NCBI RefSeq assembly: GCF_040616545.1
Contig: NZ_CP156688.1
Location: 1,984,001-2,048,000 of the forward strand
DNA from: Akkermansia muciniphila
GTDB lineage: Bacteria > Verrucomicrobiota > Verrucomicrobiia > Verrucomicrobiales > Akkermansiaceae
Direction: 5' to 3'
DNA: 64,000 nucleotides
The notes below the pieces were generated by a model that did not search any database, had not been told where the DNA came from, and worked only from the letters and a program-made list of their open reading frames with translations. Within the stretch, counting starts at the first letter, position 1. Every line of letters begins with the position of its first letter. The position numbers were made by a program, and so were the translations under genes. Of this stretch, positions 25,823 through 33,118 are shown piece by piece.

Positions 25823-26740
25823 ATGACGTACCGCGAATTCATTGAAAAATTCCCTGATGATGAGAGTGTTGCAAAATATCTCATTGAAAAACGGTTTGAG
25901 GGGAAAATAGTTTGCCCGTTTTGTGGGAAAACGGAGAAGGTTTATCACGCTCACTATAATTGCCGCAATGCCTATTGCAACAACTGTAAGATGGAATTCT
26001 CTATTTTCAAGGGAACCATTTTTGAGGAAACAAGAATGCCTTTGAGGCATTGGTTGTATGCTATTAATATGGTTTGTTTGTCTAAAAAAGGGATTTCAGC
26101 CATGCAATTGAAAAGGGAATTAGGTGTTTCCTATAAAACCGCTTGGAGAATGATGCACAAGATTAGAGGGGCAATGGCAAAAAGAGAGGTAGGAGAAACT
26201 TTTGAGGCGATTGTTGAGATTGACGAAACCTATGTTGGAGGAAAACCCCGGAAGAAGAATGAACATGGGGATGATGACGACTTGCCGAAAAATCCTAGAG
26301 GAAGAGGGACAGCTAAAGTTCCTGTTATTGGAGTCAGGGAAAGGGGAACTGGGAAAGTTCATGCCGTCGTTGCTAATAGGAATGAAGAAGGAAAACAATT
26401 GACGGGCAAACAATTGTTCAATGTCCTTAGCAAGGTTTGTAAACCTAATACCAAAGTCATGACTGACCAGTTCAAGGGCTACAATATTCTGAACTATCCT
26501 AACAATAAGAATCTTACCCGCATCATGATTGACCATAATGTCATGTTTAGTGCGGGCAATGGGGTTCACACTAATGGAATTGAAAGCTTTTGGGCCTTAC
26601 TGAAAAGAGGTATTCATGGAATATTTCACCATGTCTCTCTCAAACACCTACAGAAATATGTGGATGAATTCTGTTTCAGACAATGTTACAGGAACGAAAA
26701 TGAAGCCTTTGAGGTGTTGATGGGGTTGTGCTGGAAATGA
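25823..26740 (+). CDS. IS1595-type (ISXO2-like) DDE transposase
   Basis: This 305-residue protein begins with a zinc-ribbon (CPFCGKTEKVYHAHYNCRNAYCNNC, four Cys pairs) and a KGTIFEETRMPLRHWL segment. An ISXO2-like DDE domain follows, with Asp in EIDETYVGGK, Asp in VMTDQFKGY and the last acidic residue in NGIESFWALLKRG. All catalytic residues are present and the frame is intact, so it may be active. I could not find convincing terminal inverted repeats. Codon use is AT-rich compared with the flanking osmC and autotransporter genes, a sign of recent arrival. Confidence 0.92.
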   Translation: MTYREFIEKFPDDESVAKYLIEKRFEGKIVCPFCGKTEKVYHAHYNCRNAYCNNCKMEFSIFKGTIFEETRMPLRHWLYAINMVCLSKKGISAMQLKRELGVSYKTAWRMMHKIRGAMAKREVGETFEAIVEIDETYVGGKPRKKNEHGDDDDLPKNPRGRGTAKVPVIGVRERGTGKVHAVVANRNEEGKQLTGKQLFNVLSKVCKPNTKVMTDQFKGYNILNYPNNKNLTRIMIDHNVMFSAGNGVHTNGIESFWALLKRGIHGIFHHVSLKHLQKYVDEFCFRQCYRNENEAFEVLMGLCWK

Positions 26741-26743
26741 AAA

Positions 26744-26819
26744 GCCGCCACCCTGCAACAAGGTGACGGCCAGTCAATGCAAATCAAAGAATCGCCTCCT
26801 TCCCCGAAAGGAAGGAGGC
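26744..26819. terminator. Two hairpins between the transposase and the convergent barrel gene
   Basis: GCCGCCACC/GGTGACGGC (26744-26770, one mismatch) is followed by GCCTCCTTCC/GGAAGGAGGC (26794-26819, perfect 10-bp stem). Both lie between converging genes and probably end both transcripts, although T-runs are weak. Confidence 0.5.
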
Positions 26820-26840
26820 CCGTTAATTCACCGCCGAAAA

Positions 26841-27464
26841 TTAGAATGACCAGTTAAAGCCAACTGTGATAAAGTGGTATGGGTCAACATCTGACCAGTA
26901 TTTCGCTATTTCATATCCAATAACGATGTCTGTTTTTTCTGCAACAGCAAATTTAAAACCGATTAATGCCGAGTAAGTTCCACTAGAATCAGACTCAGAA
27001 GCTTTTTCTCCTCCACCAGAGAGTTCCTGTTTATAATAGTGAAAACCAATTTTGCCGCCTAAATAGAAAGTGGCAGAATCAGATAAGGGGACATTGAAAG
27101 AATATCCAGCGGTGAAGGGGAATACTTGTTGTTTCCATTTTAACTCCCCTCCGTAGGTTTTAGAACCTGTAAGCGCGCCGAGATTGAAAGATAATTCATG
27201 GAAAACAGAACCCGATGGAATGTTAGCGTGAAGTCCTAATTGGGCACCGTACAGGTCTGGCATATCTATTCCATAATCATTTCCTGAGTGGAATCCATAC
27301 ATACCTTTGATACTCATTCCAAAATTGGAATCATACCGTGTTGAATATGCGGAACTATAATTACCTCCTACCCTATAATAATCCCAAGGGTCATTGGATG
27401 CTTGGGCTGAAAAAGTACAGGACAATAGGCCTAATGCGTACGTTATAAATAAGTTTCTCTTCAT
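26841..27464 (-). CDS. Putative outer-membrane beta-barrel protein
   Basis: This 207-residue protein has a signal peptide (MKRNLFITYALGLLSCTFSAQA). The mature part is made of alternating amphipathic strands rich in Gly, Tyr and Phe (YGAQLGLHANIP, ATFYLGGKIGFHYY, SALIGFKFAV) and ends in Phe (FITVGFNWSF), the typical C-terminal sorting signal for BamA. It resembles small OmpW/OmpA-barrel-like proteins, but no named family was recognised. It is AT-rich like its island neighbours and divergent from the HTH gene, which may regulate it. Confidence 0.7.
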   Translation of the reverse strand: MKRNLFITYALGLLSCTFSAQASNDPWDYYRVGGNYSSAYSTRYDSNFGMSIKGMYGFHSGNDYGIDMPDLYGAQLGLHANIPSGSVFHELSFNLGALTGSKTYGGELKWKQQVFPFTAGYSFNVPLSDSATFYLGGKIGFHYYKQELSGGGEKASESDSSGTYSALIGFKFAVAEKTDIVIGYEIAKYWSDVDPYHFITVGFNWSF

Positions 27465-27638
27465 GGTCGTTTATGAGTTGAAGTCATAATGAAGTCACGA
27501 TTGCCAACAAAGATTCCTCCTTTAGAGTCTCAATTGTGAATCGCAATAATCATCATATGCGAGTTATTAACATAACAAATGCGAACAACGCAAGCTCTTT
27601 CTTTCTATGAACTAGGTTCTATCAGATAATCAAACCGC
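27465..27638. promoter_or_regulatory. Divergent intergenic region with repeated GCGA half-sites
   Basis: Between the barrel gene and the HTH gene there are three similar short elements: GAATCGCAA (27538-27546, reverse orientation), ATATGCGAG (27555-27563) and AAATGCGAA (27577-27585). They could be binding sites for the adjacent HTH/RHH protein. The evidence is only repetition and position. Confidence 0.3.
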
Positions 27639-27983
27639 ATGTTTACGAGCAATTCCAAGCCTGAACCGGACTATGTGGACACTAAAAAATTAGGCCAATG
27701 GCTCAATGAACATTCCATTAGCCGTGCCGAAATAGCCAAGGCTCTTGGAGTCCAAACTACCGTGGTTCATAACTGGTTTGCCCGTCAAAGAATCCCTAAG
27801 AACGTACAAGGCTCATTGCGTCATCTAATGAGTAAGGACTATCCTGCGGAACTCGAATCCTCTATAAGCGTGCGTCTCAAAAACTCCATGCTGAATGAAG
27901 TAGCTCGACGGGCGGTGAAAGAGGGGTTATCGCTTGAAGAGTGGATAGAGAAAACAGTTGCCGAAAGGCTAAAAAGGGTGTAA
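27639..27983 (+). CDS. Small HTH DNA-binding regulator
   Basis: This 114-residue protein has a helix-turn-helix around residues 20-50 (LNEHSISRAEIAKALGVQTTVVHNWFARQRIP) of the Cro/phage-repressor style. Its C-terminal part (SSISVRLKNSMLNEVARRAVKEGLSLEEWIEKTVAERL) looks like a ribbon-helix-helix or CopG-type segment. Combining two DNA-binding elements is uncommon. It is probably a transcriptional repressor acting on the divergent barrel gene, on itself, or on both. It is AT-rich and part of the island next to the transposase. Confidence 0.65.
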   Translation: MFTSNSKPEPDYVDTKKLGQWLNEHSISRAEIAKALGVQTTVVHNWFARQRIPKNVQGSLRHLMSKDYPAELESSISVRLKNSMLNEVARRAVKEGLSLEEWIEKTVAERLKRV

Positions 27984-28053
27984 AATGCTCATAGAGCATA
28001 TCTTATCTCTCTTTTCAGAAAATTAATTCATTGATGATATTACGAAGGAAATA

Positions 28054-28758
28054 ATGAATTATGAACAAAGTACTTACGAGACAAGAAATGTTAAAACGCC
28101 GCTTGAAGAACTCTTCTGTTTGGTACAGCAGGCCTGCGGGAGCAGCAGGCGAACAAATCAAACGGACTTATTCCAAAGAAGCGAGCAAGCTGTTTTGTTC
28201 TGCTGGGCAAAGCACCGTAAAAGGTTCATTTCTTACGGTAAGTTCGCAAGAACCCTCACAGAGACTTATGAATCTCATGAAGGAGGTGACGAACATGATA
28301 CGTTTACCTCAATAAAAGATTCTCATGGGATTATATTTAAGCTCACTAAGTCTAATAATGGATATGGAGCACGCGCAAATCTGAAAGATTATTTAGAAAA
28401 TTTATGGTTTTCTAATTATATATTCTATGATTCCATTGATGTAGTATCTATTATTGGGCGTCAGAAGAAAATTAACAAATTAGCAAAAATTTTCATTTCG
28501 CAACCTCTTGTAGATGGACAGCCTGCATCAGTTGCTGAAATAGAACGCTATATGAAATCTTTAGGTTTTATATATGAAGGAAGAAATGTATATAAGCACC
28601 CATGTGGAACAAAAATTGTTGATGCTCGTCCCGATAATGTTTTTATAAGCGCAACAAAGGAGGTATTTCCTATCGATGTACAAATTCTTCATGGTGATAG
28701 ATTTATACACCTTCAATTGCTGTATTTACTGAAATCTCGCTACAGGGTTCCGCAATAA
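28054..28758 (+). CDS. Kinase-like protein related to the polyvalent-protein kinase domain
   Basis: This 234-residue protein is not a textbook kinase but follows the order of the kinase domain found in phage and mobile-element polyvalent proteins. It has LENLWFSNYIFYDS (helix before the hinge), KIFISQPLVDGQPAS, EIERYMKSLGF, then KIVDARPDNVF, which resembles the catalytic-loop D-x4-N, and EVFPIDVQI as the metal-binding Asp. The Gly-rich loop region (about residues 75-110) is weak. In polyvalent proteins this domain is usually part of a huge polypeptide; here it stands alone. GAAGGA lies 5 bases before the ATG. An overlapping frame at 28061-28315 was judged a shadow. Confidence 0.5.
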   Translation: MNYEQSTYETRNVKTPLEELFCLVQQACGSSRRTNQTDLFQRSEQAVLFCWAKHRKRFISYGKFARTLTETYESHEGGDEHDTFTSIKDSHGIIFKLTKSNNGYGARANLKDYLENLWFSNYIFYDSIDVVSIIGRQKKINKLAKIFISQPLVDGQPASVAEIERYMKSLGFIYEGRNVYKHPCGTKIVDARPDNVFISATKEVFPIDVQILHGDRFIHLQLLYLLKSRYRVPQ

Positions 28759-28808
28759 TAATAGCGAATCTACAGCAAACCTAAAAACCTCTATAGAAAT
28801 TTATTTGC

Positions 28809-28842
28809 AAAAAGGCTCCCTTCAAAAAAGGGAACCTTTTTT
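28809..28842 (+). terminator. Terminator after the kinase-like gene
   Basis: AAAAAGG-C-TCCCTT pairs with AAGGGA-A-CCTTTTT over a short loop, followed by a T-run. It is A-rich on the left and T-rich on the right, so it could act in both directions. Confidence 0.8.
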
Positions 28843-28903
28843 GTTTCCTCCCCTAAGAAGTAGGGGGGGCGACAAGACTAAAAGGGATAATTCCGTTTTT
28901 TAT

Positions 28904-29773
28904 TTAAGATTCCCGTGAAGAAATGTCCTGCATCCCGGAGGGCAGGTGGGACGCGATTGTTCCGGCAAAGAGGGGATTTCCTAAAAATCTTTCCATGCCC
29001 AGTTTCGTGCAGATTTGACTGATCAGTGCGGCCCTGTCCGTCGCGGGCCGGTCCTTCATCACGGCATCCACGCCCCTCTGGATCTCTTCAATGAGGTCCA
29101 GCGCCCGGGAGATGGCTTCCGCGCCTTCCCGGCCTGTGTAAACCTTGTCCCATGCGGGGCAGTAAAACCGTACCGGGGAAAGACTCGCCAGGCGGTGCAG
29201 GGTATCCATGCTCCAGTCCCTGTTGATGTAAATGGGAACGTCATTCCACACGGGAATGGCGTCTCCGGTAAACAGGATCTCCCGGTTCCGCAGCCAGTAG
29301 GAGACGCCGTCGCAGGAATGTCCCCTGGAGCCTATAACCTTGATTTCCATGCCCGGTTCCGGCGTGATGACGTCTCCGTCCGTGACGACGGCATCCACTT
29401 GAGTGGATGCCCCCGCCAGCGCGTGAAAATTGGGAATGGGGCGCTCCTGGAATTGCAGGTCAATATTCTCAATCCACCGCCGCTCCCCCCGGCTTGCGTA
29501 AACGGTGCAGCCCGTGAGTTCCCTGATGACGGATGCGCTGCCGATGTGGTCCGGGTGCGCGTGCGTCAGGAAAATCCCTCTGATCTCTTCCGGCCTGCGC
29601 CCGATTTTCTCCATGTAGGAAAAAATGGCCTTCTCGCTTCCGCCAACGCCGGAATCAACCAGGTAGCAGGCGGTTCCCTCAATAAGGTAGATATACGCAA
29701 AACGCTTGATTTCCGGCGTCACCTGGAAATCAACCCTGATCTGGTGCAGTCCTTCACAGAGCTTCATCACCAT
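28904..29773 (-). CDS. MBL-fold metallo-hydrolase
   Basis: This 289-residue protein has the metallo-beta-lactamase metal motif THAHPDHIGSA at about residue 70. Downstream metal ligands are a His in IGSRGHSCDGVSYW and an Asp in ILFTGDAIP. The alpha-helical C-terminal extension (about 190-289) is typical of broad MBL hydrolases. The substrate is unknown; glyoxalase II, lactonase and other thioester or phosphodiester activities are possible. It overlaps the end of the upstream DUF1330-like gene by 20 bases, so the two are co-transcribed. Confidence 0.85.
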   Translation of the reverse strand: MVMKLCEGLHQIRVDFQVTPEIKRFAYIYLIEGTACYLVDSGVGGSEKAIFSYMEKIGRRPEEIRGIFLTHAHPDHIGSASVIRELTGCTVYASRGERRWIENIDLQFQERPIPNFHALAGASTQVDAVVTDGDVITPEPGMEIKVIGSRGHSCDGVSYWLRNREILFTGDAIPVWNDVPIYINRDWSMDTLHRLASLSPVRFYCPAWDKVYTGREGAEAISRALDLIEEIQRGVDAVMKDRPATDRAALISQICTKLGMERFLGNPLFAGTIASHLPSGMQDISSRES

Positions 29774-30065
29774 CCGTTCCTTTCACGATGATGGCGTGGC
29801 TCTTCACGGAATCCTCCCGCAGGGATTTGATCTGCCGGTACTCTTCCGAGGCAAAGCAGCGTTCCAGCTTTTCCCGGGAGGGAAACCGGATGACAATCAC
29901 ACGGTCCGGCTTCCAGCCGTCGGTCAACGGAATGACCTCGCTGGTCCTGACCAGGTATTCTCCGCCGTGCTTTTCAACAATGGGTTTGACTTCCCTGACA
30001 TAGGAATCGTACGGGGAATGGGCATCCCCGGTTAAAGAAACCGTGACAATAAAATAGTAACTCAT
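29754..30065 (-). CDS. DUF1330-like small protein
   Basis: This 103-residue protein starts at MSYYFIVTVSLTGD; GAAGGAT sits just before this ATG on the minus strand, so this start is preferred over an in-frame ATG 35 codons upstream. It has the dimeric ferredoxin-like (dabb) pattern of DUF1330: YDSYVREVKPIVEKHGGEYLVR, then DRVIVIRFPSREKLERCFASEEYRQIKSLRE. Its biochemical role is not known. It precedes and overlaps the MBL-fold hydrolase gene. Confidence 0.75.
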   Translation of the reverse strand: MSYYFIVTVSLTGDAHSPYDSYVREVKPIVEKHGGEYLVRTSEVIPLTDGWKPDRVIVIRFPSREKLERCFASEEYRQIKSLREDSVKSHAIIVKGTDGDEAL

Positions 30066-30362
30066 ATCCTTCTCTTCCGGTAAGCGGCGGGCGCCTGCTG
30101 GTTCCCATAGACGCCCGGAAGCATCCATGGCCTTGGTGGGCAGACTAAAGCCGGAAATGGAGATTGTCAATCCGTCTTCCGGACTTGCCTGAATGAGCGC
30201 GGCGCTGCGGCAAAGTACGGAGTTTCAATTTTTTGAAGTTCTTACAAGGGCGTTCAACCGCAAACGGTTTTCCTGCTTTTGCACCTGGTCTGTCATCCGG
30301 AGCGTCCGGGCACTGTCTTGAACCGCCGGGCAAAGCCGCGGTTTCTGAATGAAAACTCTCCC

Positions 30363-31502
30363 TCACCCCAGAACCCTGCGGACAGGTTCCGCATAAAGCT
30401 CCGGTTCCAGCAGGAAGGAATCGTGTCCCTTGGTGGAAACAATGGTGTGGAACTCCACGGGAATGCCCGCGGCTTTGAGCTGTTCCGCAAAATCCTTCTG
30501 TTCCGCCGGACGGAAGCAGCAGTCTGTATCAATGGAAAAGACAAGAGCCGGAATCCCCGCGCGCCGGAAGCCCGCCAGGGCAGTGCTGAAAGCGCCGTCC
30601 GCCGCATGGTCCCGGATGTCGAACTCCGCCCACATGTCCGCAATGCGGATGTAGGCGTTGGCGTCAAAACGCTCCGCAAACTTGGTTCCCTGGTGCAGCA
30701 TGTAGCTTTGCGTGCTGCGGGTGGGCGTCATCCACGTAAGCAGGCCGGATTGGCCGCCCACCTCCTTTCTGGCGCGCTGTTCCAGCCCTTCCTGGTACAC
30801 GAACGCCTTGTGGCCGATGATGCGCGCGAACGCCAGCCCCTTTTTGGGAGCCGGGCCCTGGTAATAATCCCCGCCGCGGAAATCCGGATCAAGTTCAATG
30901 GCCAGGATTTGTTCAAACAGGGACAGGCGGTGTTCAATGGAAGCCCGGTAGCCGGAGCCGATGGAAATGAAGCTCCGGACCCGTTCCGGGAACTGGCAGG
31001 CGAAGCTGAGGGCGATCAGGCCGCCCACGGAGGGCCCCACCAGATGAACGCGGTCTATTCCCAGGCTGTCCAGCAGGAGTGCCTGAAGGCGTGCCTGGTC
31101 CGCCGCCTCCACGTGCGGGAAGCGGGAGCCGTAGGGCAGGCCGTCCGCAGGGCAGGGGCTGGCGGGGCCGGTGGTGCCGTAGCAGCCGCCCAGATAATTG
31201 GCGCAGATGATGCAGAAGCGGTCCGTATCCAGCGGACGGCCGGGGCCAATGATGCTGTTCCACCAGCCTTCATGGTTTTCCGGCTTCCAGAGGGAGCCGA
31301 TGCCCGGCACTTCCGGATTATAGCCGTAGGCGTGCTGGCTGCCGGAAAGGGCGTGAAACAGGAGGATCACGTTATCCTTTTCCGGCGTCAGGGAGCCGTA
31401 CTGCTCGTAGGCCACGCGTACCTTGTCCAGCACGGTTCCGTTCCGCAGGGAAAAGGAGCCGGGAAGGTCCAGAAATCTGGTTTGGACGGAGGGAAGCTGC
31501 AT
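30363..31502 (-). CDS. metX: Homoserine O-acetyltransferase family enzyme
   Basis: This is a 379-residue alpha/beta hydrolase-fold acyltransferase that activates homoserine for methionine synthesis. It shows family landmarks HALSGSQHAYGYN, GWWNSIIGPGRPLDTDRFCIICANYLGGCYGTTGP and SRFPHV. The nucleophile Ser is in LVGPSVGGLIAL, the Asp in SIDTDCCFRPAEQ, and the His in TKGHDSFLLEPE. Start ATG 31502 is chosen because the upstream in-frame extension crosses rpmJ. Acetyl-CoA is the usual donor, but succinyl-CoA is used by some members of this fold. Cytoplasmic; monocistronic. Confidence 0.92.
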   Translation of the reverse strand: MQLPSVQTRFLDLPGSFSLRNGTVLDKVRVAYEQYGSLTPEKDNVILLFHALSGSQHAYGYNPEVPGIGSLWKPENHEGWWNSIIGPGRPLDTDRFCIICANYLGGCYGTTGPASPCPADGLPYGSRFPHVEAADQARLQALLLDSLGIDRVHLVGPSVGGLIALSFACQFPERVRSFISIGSGYRASIEHRLSLFEQILAIELDPDFRGGDYYQGPAPKKGLAFARIIGHKAFVYQEGLEQRARKEVGGQSGLLTWMTPTRSTQSYMLHQGTKFAERFDANAYIRIADMWAEFDIRDHAADGAFSTALAGFRRAGIPALVFSIDTDCCFRPAEQKDFAEQLKAAGIPVEFHTIVSTKGHDSFLLEPELYAEPVRRVLG

Positions 31503-31529
31503 GGACGTGTGAGAAGGTGCTCTGTCAGC

Positions 31530-31563
31530 AAAAAAAGACCGGCACCCGGCGGGCGGCGGTCTT
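31530..31563 (-). terminator. Terminator of rpmJ
   Basis: On the minus strand AAGACCG and CGGTCTT enclose a GC-rich inner hairpin and are followed by a run of T (the A-run at 31530-31536), just after the rpmJ stop codon. Confidence 0.75.
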
Positions 31564-31588
31564 CTTGAAATCTGTGCTGGGCCAGGGG

Positions 31589-31753
31589 TTACTTGACGCC
31601 CTTCTTGGAAAGACGCGTACCTGCCGTGGCGCCCTGGCGGGCTTTGAACTTGGGATTGCTCTTGCAAATCACATACAACGTGCCCTTGCGCTTCACGATC
31701 TGGCAGTCTGCGTGGCGGCGCTTCATAGAGGCTAAGGAAGAAAGAACTTTCAT
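31589..31753 (-). CDS. rpmJ: 50S ribosomal protein L36, zinc-independent-type sequence
   Basis: This 54-residue basic protein, [20 protein letters not shown] followed by [21 protein letters not shown], is the B-type L36 (as in E. coli ykgO). It has only two Cys, not the C-C-C-H zinc set. The start at 31753 is supported by CGGAG about 10 bases upstream on the minus strand. It stands alone, outside any ribosomal operon, and its upstream side abuts invertible segment B. Confidence 0.9.
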   Translation of the reverse strand: MKVLSSLASMKRRHADCQIVKRKGTLYVICKSNPKFKARQGATAGTRLSKKGVK

Positions 31754-31900
31754 GGTGTGTAACTCCGGTTTGGTGTTCGGTTCGGGGAACGGAATATACC
31801 GTTTGGTTAAGAATTGTAAAGTCATTTCTTGAGTAAAAAGAAAATTGTGCCGCCGGGGAACACTCTTGCATTTTGAGGGAGAGAAGCTAGTGCATCGGGA

Positions 31901-31915
31901 CGGATTTGGAATCCG
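31901..31915. repeat. Inversion site B1 (spacer TGG)
   Basis: CGGATT-TGG-AATCCG is the exact reverse complement of site B2. TTGACT, on the minus strand at 31917-31922, lies one base inside the segment and points left. Confidence 0.8.
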
Positions 31916-32216
31916 GAGTCAACCCAAAAATTTGATTAAAAATCATTTAATGCAAATTTATCCCGGCATTTCCGGGCGCAGGATACCGGGAACAGGGCTT
32001 GCGGCCTTTCTGCGGAAGACCTGGGAAACATTTCTTTATAAGGGCAAGGAGGTTCTTATTTCCGGCAGCGCGGGCATCAGAAAATACGGTGGAAGGCCAT
32101 CTGCCACAGCTTGAACGGAAGCGGCCAACAGGGAGCGGAGGGCAACCCGGTCTTCGTGCCTGAAACGTCTGGGGAAGCGGAGCGGAGGGTTATTTTTCCA
32201 TCTCCGGCCCATGTAA
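31916..32216. other. Putative invertible promoter segment B (301 bp), OFF orientation
   Basis: This is non-coding DNA enclosed by B1 and B2, upstream of the PEP-CTERM gene. The only -35-like box next to a site is TTGACT on the minus strand at 31917-31922, pointing away from the PEP-CTERM gene, and the outside flank of B1 has no -10 box. After inversion this box would precede TATTGA at 32233-32238 by exactly 17 bases. No convincing gene was seen inside. Confidence 0.7.
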
Positions 32217-32231
32217 CGGATTCCAAATCCG
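32217..32231. repeat. Inversion site B2 (spacer CCA)
   Basis: CGGATT-CCA-AATCCG is the exact reverse complement of B1, 76 bases before the PEP-CTERM start codon. Confidence 0.8.
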
Positions 32232-32232
32232 A

Positions 32233-32238
32233 TATTGA
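32233..32238 (+). promoter_or_regulatory. Fixed -10 half of switch B
   Basis: TATTGA begins one base outside B2. It has no -35 partner as sequenced and would gain TTGACT at a 17-base spacing if segment B were inverted. Confidence 0.45.
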
Positions 32239-32307
32239 ATTTGGCAATGCCGAGCCAACGCCGGGCGTTTTCAGCATTACGGAAAATCCATATCACATTC
32301 ACGTGTC

Positions 32308-33021
32308 ATGAAGAAAACATTATTCATCTCCATCCTCTCTCTTGGATTGGGAACAGCCGCTTCCGCCGCAACTGTTTTCACCAGCCAGGAGGAGTATTCC
32401 CTGGGCTCTGGCCCGTCCATTAATAATTCAGCTCTGAGCGGCTTGATTGAAAGTCCCTCCAGCAATACCAGCCCCGGTACGGGGACCATCATGATGTGGG
32501 TAACTTTGGATTCCCTGCCGTCAAGCCTTTCTTCCCTGATATCTGTTGAAACTAAAAAATCCAATGGCGGACATTCCGGGTCTTTGAATGGCTGGGGCGT
32601 GATGGTGGGCACGGATGGCCGGCTGCAAATTTGCCAGCAGACCGTCAACGCTTCCAACTCCGTGACTTCCGCCAGTTCCAAGGGTACCACGTCTGCCAGC
32701 ATTGGAGCAGGGGAAGCATTTCATATTGCCATTAGTACGGCAGGTGGCCGCAATTCCGGCAATTTCACCTTGTATATCAACGGAGAGGAAGTCCTGACCG
32801 CCTCCGGATTTGGTTTGAATGGCAATGCTTTCTCCGAGTTGATCCTGGGTTCTTCCGGCCTTTCCGGTACGGTTTCCGGCCTGACTGTGGATGATGCGGT
32901 TCTGGATGCCGGCTCCATCAAATCCATCCTGGAGCAGACCCGGCCCGTTCCGGAACCGGCCACGGTCTCTTTGGGGCTGGTGGGGCTGGCTGCATTAATG
33001 ATGCGCCGCCGCCGGAGCTGA
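32308..33021 (+). CDS. PEP-CTERM sorted surface protein, LamG-like
   Basis: This 237-residue protein has a signal peptide (MKKTLFISILSLGLGTAASA). A jelly-roll-like middle (WVTLDSLPSSLSSLISVET, GWGVMVGTDGRLQIC, GNFTLYINGEEV) resembles concanavalin/LamG carbohydrate-binding folds. The C-terminus is a full PEP-CTERM signal: VPEPATVSLG, a hydrophobic helix, and the basic end RRRRS. Such proteins are processed by exosortase and reach the surface or exopolysaccharide layer. Exosortase itself is not in this window. No Shine-Dalgarno sequence is evident. It lies behind putative phase switch B. Confidence 0.9.
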   Translation: MKKTLFISILSLGLGTAASAATVFTSQEEYSLGSGPSINNSALSGLIESPSSNTSPGTGTIMMWVTLDSLPSSLSSLISVETKKSNGGHSGSLNGWGVMVGTDGRLQICQQTVNASNSVTSASSKGTTSASIGAGEAFHIAISTAGGRNSGNFTLYINGEEVLTASGFGLNGNAFSELILGSSGLSGTVSGLTVDDAVLDAGSIKSILEQTRPVPEPATVSLGLVGLAALMMRRRRS

Positions 33022-33054
33022 TCTTCCGGAACCATGGATTAGAGATTGAATGAG

Positions 33055-33085
33055 GCGGACATTCCGGAGGGAGTGTCCGCTTTTT
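33055..33085 (+). terminator. Terminator after the PEP-CTERM gene
   Basis: GCGGACATT pairs with AGTGTCCGC (one G-T pair), followed by five T. Confidence 0.75.
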
Positions 33086-33118
33086 GCTACCGGCCGTTCA
33101 GTTCTCCCCTTTCATAAG

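Noticed and set aside
25740-26860. Terminal inverted repeats of the IS1595-type element
   Set aside because: I compared the flanks and found no convincing matching ends or target duplication; the hairpins present are explained by translation control and termination.
28061-28315. An 84-codon frame overlapping the start of the kinase-like gene
   Set aside because: The ribosome site is better spaced for ATG 28054, and the kinase-like similarity continues in that frame past the end of the short one.
30279-31568. Plus-strand frame of 429 codons opposite metX
   Set aside because: The minus strand encodes a complete homoserine acyltransferase with its catalytic triad.
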